A stretch of DNA of 64,000 nt from Diphasiastrum complanatum (lineage: Eukaryota; Streptophyta; Lycopodiopsida; Lycopodiales; Lycopodiaceae). Positions 1 through 11,510 of this stretch are shown here, in pieces. The stretch lies in the NCBI GenBank assembly GCA_029204225.1, contig CM055112.1, positions 25,309,922 to 25,373,921 on the forward strand, in the 5' to 3' direction. Made by a program: the position numbers and the translations under genes. Every line of letters begins with the position of its first letter. Position 1 is the first letter of the stretch. The notes below the pieces were generated by a model. That model was given only the letters and a program-made list of their open reading frames with translations. It was not told where the DNA came from and did no database searches.

Positions 1-2170
1 AGCAAGCTAGCAATCCTGCTAGAGTCTAAAACTATCATCACCTCAAATCACAACTATCCTGCATTTAACTTTCTCCTGAGACATAACAATACACTGTCTA
101 TGAGTTCTTTTAGCATACCATGACATTTCTTAATGAAGACATGGAAGAAAACAGTATGCATTAAAGATTTTTGCAGTAAGAAATTATAATCACTACTGCA
201 ACATCTATGACATACACAATTGTATCATCTATCACAGATTGAATATGTAGGTAGCAAAGAGTGAGAACAAAACGAGGAAACTTACATGTAAGGTTCTCTT
301 TCTAGGCCTCCTTCAGCTCCAACCTACTGGAAATCAGAGAGCAACTGAGGATTTTTCAGAGAGTGGCAATTTGTCCTTCATGGTCAGAATCAACATCTCG
401 AGTCAAGTAGTATTCATCAGCTCAAGTGCCTTACATAATGGAAGATATCATGCTGGAATTTGCTCACAAGTGTATCTCTCCAGGCTGTCAGAGATTGATC
501 ATCATGAAGCTTACGAATAAGATCCATAGAATCAAAACCTTTCTTCATATCACCACTATCTGGAGTGGGCACACTGACAGTGTCACTGATAGGTGTTGCT
601 CAACGCAATCAAGATTATGTAGGTACTAAAACAATGGTCTCCTCAGATGATTGTATCATAAACTGAAACTCCACATCAAACTGTGCCATTTGCACTATGA
701 GGATGTTCAACGATGATGGTTCTCAGTGGCAGTAGTAGCGATGAAGTGCCTCACATATCAAGTTGCATCTGGAAGGGTAGGAATCAGTAGTCAACTACAA
801 TACTTTTACTAGTACAATCGTTGGATCTTCAAAGACAACTCCATGAACATTGTATCTCTGGTAGCACTCATAGCAATGACTCTTGGGAATACGTGCATGT
901 AAGACAGCATTCATGCGGCTCCTCTGCACAGTGATGCTCACGTTGTAGTTCCAACAAATGTAGTCATGGAAAAAGGCCCTCCAAAGAAGTTGTCATACAG
1001 AATCACACTCCATCCAAGAACAATTTAGTGTGGATTGTTATTAGAAACTCTAAAAAATTGTTGCTCAAGCATTTGAAGTCATTGCTCGGCATCACTCGGG
1101 CCAGATAGGGTATCACTCAATGTTGGCACTCGGATCACAGTTACACTCAGACTGCAGCTGTTCTCAGAGGCACTACTCATTGGCTGTGCTCAGACCCAAT
1201 CGCTCAAGTTCAAACGATACATAGGAAGAAATGCTCACTCAGTGGCAGAGATTTACAAATCATTTTACTGATAACTCAAATAGGTAGCACTCAGATCAAG
1301 TTCCTAACAACTGGATTCTCAATTGAAGACCTGCATAGCTCCATTGTAGGCGTGAAAAGTTACATAATCTCAGAGGTGTGAACGCAGAATCGGCGTGATA
1401 AACCTACGCTCCCCATACAAAGCGATTTCTCTGATCAACGCACATAAAGGAGGATCTCAACTTTATTCACTCATGCAGTGATAGCGAAAAAACCGAGATT
1501 CTCTATCTCATGTATCCATGTGATGTACACACTCACACTTTCGATTACCAAAGCGTCCAATATAAAGTCATGGAATATAATAATGATGATCAATGATTGG
1601 TCAAGTATACTTATCCCCCAATGGTTGAAGGCCCACCCTTTCAACTCTTCATTCCCTTTTGCCCTTTGACCATTCAATACATCATTTCCAAGGGTTGATT
1701 TAGACTTTTTGGCATTGTGCCATGTGGACTCTTAAATGGCATTGAAGAGTGTGGATAGGGGCACATGGGCACCCATGACCAAAGTACATGGCCCATGTGG
1801 GTCAATGTTCTCATCCAATAGAAATGTCCCATTTGTCACCATGAGTCAAGGTCTTATGCCCGGTATTTCACATTTTGTCGGCATCTTCTCAAATTCAGAC
1901 GGTCTTTGACATTTTTCCGGTCCTTTTTGATAATTGATCTTTGGGTGGCCCTTATGCATTAGGTACTTCCTTAAGTATGAAGGTTTTGCCCATTTCGGTC
2001 CCATGGCCAATTGTCCTAGTGTGATATTTGATACTTGTGGTGCCCAATTTTTTGGTGATGGTATTTCTCATTCGGCTTTTAATTGACATTTTTGGTCCAA
2101 AAAGATCGGTTGGAGAAGAATGGTCGAAAATTCTTGACATTTTCTAAATATCCAGGTGTTCAAAAATAAT
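1..2170. other. Non-coding stretch with no recognised gene
   Basis: I see no gene here. Open frames are short (up to about 68 codons), overlap on both strands and carry no recognisable motif. The stretch around 1690-1900 is rich in CATGTGG/CCCATG words, as in some LTRs of this window, but I found no matching partner copy. It is probably old intergenic or retrotransposon-derived sequence. Confidence 0.5.
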
Positions 2171-2199
2171 GGCCAGTCTCTGATTTCCACATTGGCTGG

Positions 2200-2428
2200 A
2201 TAAAAGGAGAACCTGAAAAAGAATCTCAAACATCATGTTATATTAATATAACATTCGGTTACATTGGCAATCCACCAAAAATTCGTTAAGATCATGGATC
2301 AAAACAGAAATTACACATCCATTTCTAAGGCTGATTTATTTATCAAACCTCTCGGTAGTCCATTTTGGGTGGACTGGGACCCCTTCGGCTATGGCTATAT
2401 GGGCCAAAATTTTCGCCGGTCACGCTAA
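2200..2428 (+). other. Possible TATA region with a 44-codon ORF
   Basis: A TATA-like GGATAAAAGG lies near 2199-2208. About 85 bp downstream an ATG (2294) opens a 44-codon frame ending in TAA at 2426-2428. The peptide is rich in aromatic residues and glycine near its end. A GTAAGT donor-like sequence follows the stop at once, and a pyrimidine-rich stretch ending in TTTAG occurs near 2476. This could be the first exon of a gene or an LTR leader that was cut off by the repeat starting at about 2509. No family was recognised, and chance is a real alternative. Confidence 0.2.
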
Positions 2429-2508
2429 GTAAGTAGCATATTTGATGAAATAACATGTCATTTCTTCTCTTGTTTAGCCCGATTTATCATGTCAAAAAAT
2501 CGGCTAAC

Positions 2509-3715
2509 ATAGTTGTGAAATCAAAAACTACAAAATTTATGACTAGTCTCATCACATATAAACAATAAATTATAATATTAATTTTTTGAAAGTGAATGTG
2601 CATCATGAAATCGTAAATATTCATCATATAATTTACGATGACTTTCATAAACAATAATCTAAATTTTTTAGTATTTGTAGTTTTATAGTGAGCTATAAAA
2701 CTACAAATACTTAATAATAAAATTTGTAATTACTTTTGTTAAAACTAATTGCAATATTGTGAATTATTTTATGATTATAGATTGTGAGATTGTGACATGG
2801 AAAATACTCAAATATAAAGGTAATAATTATTATTGTGAAATGAAGACTACAATTGTTGAAAATCTAAAACCATTCATATTATATAGTCAGTAGTGAGATT
2901 ATAAATGTTGACTTAAGTCAAGATTGACATTATTCAAATCACAAAATAGTCAATGTTGAAATCCAAAATGAAAAAAAAAATAACATTTCAATTACTAAAC
3001 AACAATGTAAAGTTAGAAAATGATGTTTATGCATTTTAACTGATGGTCATTTATCATGTCAAATATTAACAAATATTAAAACACCACATTAATGGCAAGG
3101 CCTTTGTGGTATGCTACATCATTCTTGTTTTATTTAACATTCTAAAAATAATTATTTTAGCTCCAAGATTTGATACATTCTTTTAGTGGCCCATAATAAA
3201 GTTTTAACAAAGTGCTTGGCACTTTACTTTTTTTAAATACAAAAATCAGACAAGTGTTTCTTAATCATTATTAAATTCTAGTACACGTCAAAATGTACAA
3301 ACTTAACATAATTTTGATATTGATTATTGCATCACCCTAATTTATTGCGTTCTAGAAGAAGTTGATTTTTTTGAGATCTTGTATTATGAAGCTCATTGGT
3401 AAAATATTACAAGTTTACATTAATAACGAATTCTATTGACTCAATAAAGCTATGCAACATAAGCTTTATATGAAATGTTGCATACTCTACTACACAAGAA
3501 TTTCATGGATTTGAAAACAATAAACAAATTTTTCACTACATTTTATAAAAATAGCCGATATTTTAAAAGTCAACTTCCAAGAAAATTTTGACAAAGTCAG
3601 TTTTTGGTGAAAGATATCGATTCCATTCCTATTTTTGCCGGATTTTCCAAACAATGACCCAAAGTTTGAATCAATTGAAATCCTATGTAAAATGGATAAC
3701 TACATATATTTGAAA
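2509..3715 (+). repeat. AT-rich repeat block R, copy 1
   Basis: This is one of at least six copies in the window (others start near 28978, 44452, 60100 and 63270, with a reverse copy at 13.7-14.4 kb). It is non-coding and over 70% A+T. Shared landmarks are a 5' word GTTGTGAAATC, an internal GGCAAGGCCTTTGTGGTATGC, and a 3' stretch with TTCCAAACAATGACCC near 3647. This copy begins later than the others, which extend further 5', and it ends in unique sequence near 3715. Confidence 0.75.
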
Positions 3716-3984
3716 TCCTATTGAAATCCTCATCACTGATCTCCATCAGGTCCGCAGCATCAAAATATTGTGAAGTGTCCACGGTATGAACTTGTTGGGC
3801 CTACGATTGTTGTCCTTGTGACTGCTGGGCCACTTCCGTATCTTGGGGGTTGGGACTCCCCACTACTCCCCCCCCCACAGAGAATGTGCCGGTGGTGAAG
3901 TTGGTGGCGTTGGCGTGGTAATCAGCAAGGGTGGGGTGGTGACTTGGTCTGGTGGCACGACTTGAGTTGTGCCCGTGTCTGTTG

Positions 3985-4431
3985 CTACCGATGATGTAGC
4001 TGCTCCTTCACCCTTGTCGATAGTATGTAAGGGTGATGAGTGTGTCGGAGAGGCTGCGTGTGAGGTTGAGCTTCCATCATCTGAAGCTGAATCCTCTGAT
4101 GTTGTGCCATTGGGTGATTTCCTCCTGGCCTGAAGCTTTCTACGGATACGTTGTTGATCTTCTGAGGAATTGATTTTGGCGGATAACGTTGGGCATCTAG
4201 ATAAAGGAGTACATGTTCATCTGCCATTTCAACATCATCCATGGAAAGAATACCTTCTTCCAAAACATGGGCGATAGAGACGCTAGGTTCTCCTGGGCGC
4301 CAAGCAATAGGAATTGGGTCAATCATCATAAGTGGGATGATGGGTGTATCAATGTTTGTAGAAGACGGTAGAATATCCACATCTTCTGTAGCAGTTTCGA
4401 TATGACATCGGTTGGATTCAGCACAGTCCAC
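3985..4431 (-). CDS. Unrecognised ORF, 148 codons, possible gene fragment
   Basis: The frame opens at an ATG at 4431 and runs 148 codons. The N-terminal half is acidic with many Asp, Glu, Pro and Ile residues. The C-terminal third is rich in Gln, His and Pro. No catalytic or metal-binding motif is visible and I do not recognise the family. Further along the same strand, a second short frame (3597-3782) starts with an acidic Asp/Glu-rich peptide and then runs directly into repeat block R, so its tail is chimeric. The Gln-rich, acidic composition would fit the C-terminus of a transposon-associated or regulatory protein, but this is only a guess. It may not be expressed. Confidence 0.25.
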   Translation of the reverse strand: MDCAESNRCHIETATEDVDILPSSTNIDTPIIPLMMIDPIPIAWRPGEPSVSIAHVLEEGILSMDDVEMADEHVLLYLDAQRYPPKSIPQKINNVSVESFRPGGNHPMAQHQRIQLQMMEAQPHTQPLRHTHHPYILSTRVKEQLHHR

Positions 4432-4552
4432 AAGGACTAGTGCTTGACCTCAATTTATTATGTCCGTGAATCTTGTATAGTAGCCTTTTGGTTGGATCGG
4501 GACACTATCTGATTCGCTGAATATAAGTGTTGCTAAGGGGACTAGCATCACC

Positions 4553-4616
4553 TTACGTCTGTCCTATAGAGACTATCCCGCAGCATCCGCTATCCTTGAT
4601 AGCGGATCAGACGTAA
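4553..4616. other. Nested inverted repeats (two-stem hairpin)
   Basis: An outer perfect 9-bp pair (4553-4561 with 4608-4616, TTACGTCTG/CAGACGTAA) encloses a perfect 10-bp hairpin with a 3-nt loop (4585-4594 with 4598-4607, ATCCGCTATC/GATAGCGGAT). The inner right arm directly abuts the outer right arm. It lies just upstream of a Gypsy protease fragment. It is not a recognisable tRNA, and its function is unknown. Confidence 0.6.
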
Positions 4617-4621
4617 ATATA

Positions 4622-5190
4622 ATGGCTTTACCATTGGCAAAGTCATGGGGCTTCCATACCCTCGATCAACCACGATACAAACTTCGCATGGCTGATCAAC
4701 GAGTTACAGACCTTGCTGGTCATTTATCAAATATTAATGTTCGAATAGTGGGTGTCAAATTTGTAATCGATTGTGTCATCTTAGACTTACCAGAAGTGCA
4801 AATACTTATAAACTCCTTCTTGGTACACCCTAGCTCTAGATGGCAGGTGTTGTCCAAGATTGGAAGCATAGCAAATCACCTTTGGCAATCAAAACAAACG
4901 AGTCATTGTTGACTCAACTCGCCATGTCAAGCCTGCTAAAGTTCATGATGATTGGTCATCAACAACTTATGGATTCATAGGAATCTGGGGAATTTCATGA
5001 ATCTCTTCTGTTTTCCGCTGGTTGTCAAGAATAGTAGGCAGCTAAAAACTACGATGAATATAGCGTTGAAGCCTGGTGAAAGATTATATTGTGCTATGGA
5101 ATAGCATGGTGAGTTGAGCTTGCAGGAGGTCAGAAAATACTTCAAGTCACTGTAGGGATTGCTCTTTTTTGGGGATTTGAACTGATAAAG
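4622..5190 (+). pseudogene. Ty3/Gypsy protease-region fragment
   Basis: The first 96 codons read like the aspartic-protease segment of a plant Gypsy polyprotein: an L-R-M-A-D-Q-R segment, then a V-x-F-V-I-D-x-V-I-L-D-L stretch of the kind that follows the active site in these proteins. The active-site D-S/T-G itself is not present, so the start of the domain is lost. Downstream (about 5050-5180) a second stretch in a different frame gives sensible protein broken by TAG codons. This is a decayed fragment without LTRs. The neighbouring gag-like piece lies on the opposite strand, so the two are not one collinear element. Confidence 0.5.
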
Positions 5191-5204
5191 ACTTTCCATA
5201 TGTT

Positions 5205-5507
5205 CTTCCTCTCAAAAAAACTCATCTCTAAATTCATTGTACTGCCTTTGTTCCACTTTTGGGTCTGGTTAGTCTCTAGGTAATCTGGAAGCTGTCAAGT
5301 GGCTTCCATGTTGGTCAATTGATTTAGCATTGTTTTGATGTTGTTCTTGGTGTTGGCGTTGTGCTCTAGTGAGAACTCTAACAGGTTCGGATGATATATG
5401 ACATGTTGGAAGGATCCTGTTAGGTTGTTTAGGATAGTCTTTGAAACTATGTTTGCAAACACAGTCTGGACACTCCGCATGGTATTGGTTCTTAACTTTA
5501 CAGTCAA
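5205..5507 (-). pseudogene. Gag-like Cys-rich fragment (possible decayed zinc knuckles)
   Basis: On the minus strand this region codes a Cys-rich stretch (C-x2-C-x-C and similar spacings), then a V-R-V-L-T-R-A-Q-R segment and a basic, Gln-rich tail. That arrangement resembles the junction between the zinc knuckles and protease of plant Gypsy gag proteins, but no complete C-x2-C-x4-H-x4-C knuckle survives. The open frame (5269-5562) begins inside repeat block Q with M-A-S-K-K, and the Q-derived part ends near 5507. The ORF is therefore chimeric. An alternative is that the Q-derived start and the Cys-rich part belong to one unknown gene. Confidence 0.35.
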
Positions 5508-6730
<1,223 letters not shown>

Positions 6731-6732
6731 AT

Positions 6733-7281
6733 TCAAATTCTCTCTAACTTTTTAGCCTTGACTACAGGATTTGCCTTTGCGATGGCATCGCGCCCAATCG
6801 CTTTGTGATTAGTTGTACACTGATGCGTTTCAGCGTATCGGTACAATGGGCAAAATACATTTCCGAATCGGCATTTAATTAACCCATACAATGGAATGCG
6901 TTTGCTATAGGAAAAGCAGTGACTAGGATCATGAGATGTGGTAGCTTCTGTGGAAATGCCAGCGGCAGGTTTTCCAATGTTAGCAAGCTCATTATGTGAT
7001 GCAATTGTAGCTACGTCTCTACCTTCCCTTAGTAAATCAACTGGCCAGGAGGATGTCAATTCGGAGTTTGGTGTTTCTAACGTCGTGGCTGTTCCCTCAA
7101 AACTCATTCCAGTGAAGTTGTTGTCTCGTCTGATGACAGAATTTGATGTGTAACACTTTGAGCACAAGTTCATTGTGTCCTTACTCCCAAAAAACCCACA
7201 ATTATTCACACAAAGAACAGGCCTTTCAGGAGCCTGGTGGTTCCTTCCATCATTGTCATGCTTCCAACTTTCCCCAGACAT
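6733..7281 (-). pseudogene. A20/AN1 zinc-finger stress-associated protein, copy 1 (AN1 ligands lost)
   Basis: SAP proteins are small plant cytosolic/nuclear zinc-finger proteins with an A20 finger near the N-terminus and an AN1 finger near the C-terminus. They act in abiotic-stress signalling and A20 fingers can bind ubiquitin. This 182-codon intronless frame has the usual SAP length. Its A20 finger is intact (C-x3-C-x11-C-x2-C, residues about 24-43), and it ends with the conserved G-R-D-A-I-A-K-A-N-P motif. The AN1 finger has lost several zinc ligands: the second Cys is Tyr, one Cys of the central pair is Phe, and a His is Tyr. The start at 7281 (M-S-G-E-S-W) aligns with copy 2. The frame is open, but the AN1 domain should not fold, so I call it a pseudogene. 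Confidence 0.75.
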
Positions 7282-7499
7282 TTGCTCCTTAATTACACAA
7301 CCCTCCGGGAGCTATATGCTTCACATGTATCTGTTCCACTTTGAAGGCATGTACGCGGACCTAGCAATGAAACGTTTGCTGGCACCGCTAATTGTGTGTC
7401 TTCCTGGACTGAATACACAATGCACTGCCAACAAGTTTATTGCAACAAGATCTTCGACAGTAGACAAAATTGAAGGAAACGAACTCCAACTTGATTTTT
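7282..7499 (-). other. 5' leader of SAP copy 1 (block U)
   Basis: This is homologous to the region between promoter and ATG in copies 2 and 3. A 108-codon plus-strand ORF spanning it is antisense to the gene and is not credited. Confidence 0.5.
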
Positions 7500-8425
7500 A
7501 ATATTTACCAAAGCATTGACAGAAGGTGCATTATTGCCATAGTTTTCAAGACACAACAGATACACAACAAGGCAAAAACACGAAATCGCGAGCAGGAGAG
7601 AATTCGGCTATGCTCCATCTCATATCACAATTGACGACTAATTATGTGTTTGAGGGTTTCAGCCTTTTATAGCTATGGCCACCACGTCTCGAGCCCTCAG
7701 TTGGGGTGACCATGTGGCAGACCTAAAGTCTCTCGTTGGCCCCTTAAGAGATTGGAGCCCTCAATAATTCTTTTGAGAGCAATGAAGCATGTGAATAGTG
7801 AGGTTGCAATTGTTGATCGTGCAGGTACAAGAAAGATTGATGTCTTGAGTGCAATGTATGAGCATCAGAAGGATCTTCATCTCACACACAAACTCTACAT
7901 GATCCATTTCATCATCAAACTTGTCGATTTATGCTTAATATTTACCAAAGCATTGACAGAAGGTGCATTATAGCCATAGCTTTCAAGACACAGCAGATAC
8001 ACAACAAGGCAAAAACACGAAATCGCGAGCATGATAAAACTGAAACCTTCCTGCAATGGCTCAGTGAGCAGATATCATAGACGACGCATTCCTTCGGCTA
8101 TGCTCCATCTCATATCACAATTGACGACTAATTATGTGTTTGAGGGTGTCAGCCTGTTATAGTTGTGGCCACCACGTGTTTAGCCCTCATTTGGGGTGAC
8201 CATGTGGTAGACCTAAAGTCTCTCATTGGCCCCTTAAGAGATTGGAGCCCTCAATAATTCTTTTGAGAGCAATGAAGCACGTGATTAGTGAGGTTGCAAT
8301 TGTTGATCGTGCAGGTACAAGAAAGATTGATGTCTTGAGTGCAATGTATGAGCATCAGAAGGATCCTCATCCCACACACAAACTCTACATGATCCATTTC
8401 ATCATCAAACTTGTGTAGTTATAGA
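7500..8425 (-). repeat. Tandem duplication of the SAP promoter block U, period about 437 bp
   Basis: The word ATATTTACCAAAGCATTGAC recurs at 7501 and 7938. The following sequence, including the TATA region and the CTCTCGTTGGCCCCTTAAG word, is repeated. The first unit lacks a segment of about 50 bp (GAAACCTTCC... to the GACGACGCATTCC word) that the second unit and other copies keep. Only the unit nearest the SAP gene retains a good TATA box. Confidence 0.8.
7673..7682 (-). promoter_or_regulatory. TATA box of SAP copy 1
   Basis: CTATAAAAGG on the minus strand lies about 390 bp upstream of the SAP ATG. It is identical in copy 3 (58386-58395) and changed to CTATAGAAGG in copy 2. The distance to the ATG would leave room for a 5'-UTR intron, which I infer only from the spacing. 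Confidence 0.5.
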
Positions 8426-8925
8426 TGCACACAATAATTGCAAGGCCTTGTTCCGGAACGCATTTTTGAAAAAAAGCATTAAGGTATTTTGGAATGTGCA
8501 CTTAAATTTTTCTTCAAAATTTTTGAATAAAACACATGATTTATCCTGGTTTTATTTTTAAACTTTTTTAGTATAAATTCTTTTAGGCAGTATGTATATT
8601 TTCTTATTACTTCTAATAAGGTGTTTTTTAATGTATTAAGGGTTTTCTTAATAAAATTTTCAGAGTTTTTTTTTTTTTTTTAAATTAGTGTTCCAGAACG
8701 TCCATGCGATGTTCCACTACAATGTATGACATTGTACCCTTTGATACTCCAAGCATTGAAGTTGACATCTAATCCTCAAAACATTTCTTTTCACAGTTTG
8801 ATTTCCATGCAAGGAAATTTTGGTCAATCTTGATGGCATCCATAACAATCTTCTAGAATAAGATGAAATTCGTCAAGTGTATGTAGAGTTGTTAAGGGAA
8901 GGTACAGTTGATGAAGGCTTCCTTC
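8426..8925 (+). repeat. Repeat block T, copy 1
   Basis: This non-coding block starts near GCAAGGCCTTGTTCCGGAAC and ends near GATGAAATTCGTCAAGTG. It is homologous to 28495-28795, 58650-59130 and 62035-62450, and in reverse to 15040-15480. It is cut at about 8925 by Gypsy gag debris. Confidence 0.7.
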
Positions 8926-9240
8926 AAGAGTGACCAGTCTCATTTATCTTCACGATCAAGGTTAAAAAACCATTCTCGTACTTGATCAATCATGGTCATT
9001 TAGAAGAGCTGAACCATGGCTTCTGGTGATGTCTCGCCATAGACATTGCATGTGTTCTAAAAGACTTGAAGATATCTGTGAAGGTCAGTGTTGTCATCGT
9101 ACTTAGGTAAATCTAACTTGGGAGTTGTTTTTCAGTACAGGGAACATTATTTGCAAAAGCGTCATTTAAATTAGCTCGTGCATGTTAATATTCTGCAGCA
9201 CGAAAGTATGGTCGATCGTATGGAGCTTCAAAATGCATGG
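8926..9240 (-). pseudogene. Ty3/Gypsy gag fragment
   Basis: The minus strand reads, with stop codons, a retrotransposon gag-type segment: a Y-D-D-N-T-D-L start, an F-x-x-N-L-D turn after an A-M-V-Q-L-F helix, and a W-S-L-L-K-E-A-F-I-N end. This resembles the central part of plant Gypsy capsid proteins, where a Y-D-G/D-x-T-D-P start and a W-x-x-L-x-x-x-F end are typical. At least three in-frame stops break it, and no LTR or zinc knuckle is attached. It interrupts repeat block T. Confidence 0.5.
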
Positions 9241-9653
9241 GTTCCCATCTGTCAAATGGGTTTGTTGATGGCTCTTGGACTTGGGATTTCATCCTAGAAC
9301 ATCTATTGACTCGAGCCTATTCGGTAGATGGAGAGACCATCTCTGGTGGATAGTCCTCTATGGAATTTGGATCGTAAGGATGATCCATAACAAATCTAGA
9401 GTACCTTAGGATTGGGCAAGTAGGCCTCTTGGAATCTTTGGTAACTTGACTGTTTTTATTTTTTATTTTTTTAAATATTAGTCAGAGACGAATAAAGTGG
9501 TGGTGTCCAAATGGCATAGCTGTTTTGTTTTTTGGTGTTAGGGTTTTGCAATAAATTTGGAAAGAACTGTGGTATTTGGCAAACACTAAGGCCTAGTCAA
9601 ATAATAAAGTAGATGTTGTTTTGAAGTTGACTTGGTTCAGGTTGGAAGTCAAA
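9241..9653. other. Intergenic stretch without recognised feature
   Basis: No open frame of note was seen. It lies between the Gypsy gag debris and the minisatellite and may be further decayed Gypsy sequence. Confidence 0.4.
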
Positions 9654-10071
9654 GATCTCGATTGAGAGTTGATAGGAAATCCTCGGTGGAGAATTGATAG
9701 TAAGGTCCGGTTGAGAGCTGATAGAAAGGTCCGGTTGAGAGCTGAGTGAATGGGTTTGGTCAAGATCAAATAGAGTACTTCGGTCGAGATCTAATAGAGT
9801 GCATCGGTCGAGATCCAAGACAATGCTTCGGTCGAGATCTAAAAGAATGCGTTCGGTCAAGATCAGGATGGAAGGCTCCGGTCGAGATATAATAGAACGT
9901 TTGGTCGAGATCAAGATGGAAGGCTCCGATTGTAATTTAACAGAAAGCCTCCAGTTGAGATCTGATAGAAAGCTTCAATCGAGATTTGATAAAAGCCTCC
10001 GATCGAGATCTGACAGGATGTCTCCGGTCAAGATTTGATAGGTTGCTTCGGTTGAGATTTGAATGAAATGC
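9654..10071. repeat. Minisatellite, about 17 units of about 24 bp
   Basis: Units drift around TCCGGTCGAGATCTGATAGA plus AAGC (24-25 bp). About 17 consecutive units can be read by eye, with substitutions and 1-bp length changes. Because 24 is a multiple of three, long frames with an octapeptide period occur on both strands: an L-D-L-D-R-S type repeat on minus and an R-S-R-S type repeat on plus. I do not think either is a gene. Confidence 0.85.
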
Positions 10072-10087
10072 CCTTCTGTGTGACAAC

Positions 10088-10318
10088 TTGAGCTGTATTT
10101 CATTGTCACTGAATCCCATATTTCATGACAAATCCCAGCACATAGAAATCCAATATCATTTCATTCGGGAGAAATTTTTCTCAAGGCAAGTGATCCTTCA
10201 ATACTGCTCCACAACAGAAATGGTCGCAAACATCTTCACCAAAGCGCTTCCTAGGATCAAGCATCAGGAGTTCTTCAACATGCTAAACTTGACGAAGATG
10301 CCAAGGCACCAATCGTGA
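10088..10318 (+). pseudogene. Copia RNase H C-terminal fragment, first copy
   Basis: The 76-codon frame carries the last part of a Copia polyprotein: N-P-x-F-H-x-K-S-x-H-I-E-I-x-Y-H-F-I-R, then an I-F-T-K-A-L-P-R segment near the end. These are the standard C-terminal landmarks of Copia RNase H. A purine-rich tract (AAGTGGGAT) and the LTR start TGTTGGAAATTAAGCC follow at 10332. Everything 5' of this fragment is missing and the minisatellite sits there instead. Confidence 0.75.
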
Positions 10319-11110
10319 CTTTAAGTGGGATTGTTGGAAATTAAGCCCATAGTTGTCTCCATGGTGAATGACTAATTTCCATTGCATGATTCTTCCTACA
10401 TGTTTATTGATTATTGATCTAGGGTCAGGTGAAACCAACTTTGGTTCTACATATGCTCATATGATACCTATAGGAATTATAAACTTAGATAGCCAATTTA
10501 TTTGAAGAACGTCTACAACGGGCTTCCGACTGATCTCCAGCAAAGCGTAACCAACCCCGTCCGATCTCATCTATGTAGAGTTCGAGACGATAGGATTTTT
10601 CATCAAGTTATTACTTCATGACTTGCATCACACAGTTCAATGCTACCACCATTCTGTGTACCAACTTGAGTATATTTCACTGTCACTGAATCCCAGATTT
10701 CATGGCAAATCCAAGCACATAGAAATCCAGTATCATGTCATTCGGAAGAAAGTTTTCTCAGGGCAAGTGATCCTTCAATACTGCTCCACAACAGAAATGG
10801 TCACAAACATCTTCACCAAAGTGCTTCCCAGGATCAAGCATCAGAAGTTCTTCAACATTCTTAACCTGACGAAGATTGCAAGGCACCAATCGTGACCTTA
10901 AGGGGGATTGTTGGAAATTAAGCCCATAGTTGTCTCTATGGTGAATGACTAATTTCTATTGCATGTTTATTGATCTTTGATCTAGGGTCAGGTGAAACCA
11001 ACATTGGTTCTACATATGCTCATCTGATACCTACAGGACTCACAAACTTAGACAACCAATTTATTTGAAAAACGTCTACAATGGGCTTCCGGCTGATCTC
11101 CAGCAAAGGG
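10090..11110 (+). repeat. Tandem duplication of a Copia 3' end plus LTR start, period 577 bp
   Basis: The RNase H fragment, purine tract and first ~200 bp of the 3' LTR occur twice in direct orientation. The LTR start TGTTGGAAATTAAGCC lies at 10332 and 10909, 577 bp apart. The two units differ by scattered substitutions, for example AAGTGGGAT versus AAGGGGGAT before the LTR. Confidence 0.85.
10623..10895 (+). pseudogene. Copia RNase H C-terminal fragment, second copy
   Basis: This is a direct duplicate of the 10088-10318 fragment with the same H-I-E-I-Q-Y-H and N-I-F-T-K landmarks. The first ~16 codons come from unrelated upstream sequence. It is followed by the better purine tract (AAGGGGGAT) and an LTR start at 10909. 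No complete element is present. Confidence 0.75.
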
Positions 11111-11129
11111 AAACCAATCCTATCATAAT

Positions 11130-11510
11130 TCCAAGTTCAGATGTTAAGCTCAATAACTTGAAGTCATTGAAGACTAAGCCATCTTTAAGGACTTCTACGA
11201 AATTAGCATTCAGAACAAGAATGCAAAAATACATTACTTTCGTGATAGTCTGCAAAAATACTCTAAGTGTCGCGACAGTCTGCAAAAATGAACTATGTTT
11301 TCAACAATGTCGTCTTTTTTGCATTTCTCCGAAATGCAAAAGCATTGATTATTTGAGTTGCTCCATCCATGAGACGTATTATTTGAGCCTCCCAATGACG
11401 CCGCCATTTTTGGTTGTAATTGTTATTTTATCATTAGAGGAGTTCTCAATATCAAAAATACCCTTTAAGGAATGCCATGTAGGATACCGAAAAATATCAA
11501 AATAAAAAAA
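11130..11510. repeat. Repeat shared in reverse with 32820-33500
   Basis: The segment with GTCGCGACAGTCTGCAAAAA and the adjoining ATTTGAGC words is the reverse complement of sequence near 33360-33500 and 32830-32900. The word GAGGAGTTCTCAATATCAAA also recurs at 20422. The 146-codon plus ORF covering it has no motif and is not credited. Confidence 0.6.

Noticed and set aside
6938-7501. Plus-strand ORFs at 6938-7153 and 7175-7501, and 16285-16488 minus
   Set aside because: They are antisense shadows of the SAP genes.
9597-10119. ORFs with octapeptide repeats (9597-9914, 9799-10038, 9937-10119) as a repeat protein gene
   Set aside because: They are frames over a 24-bp minisatellite, open on both strands. 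No start context, intron or flanking domain supports a gene.
11065-11505. A 146-codon plus ORF after the Copia LTR fragment
   Set aside because: It spans a join of LTR sequence and another repeat, and no motif or homologous frame in the reverse copy at 33.2-33.5 kb was found.
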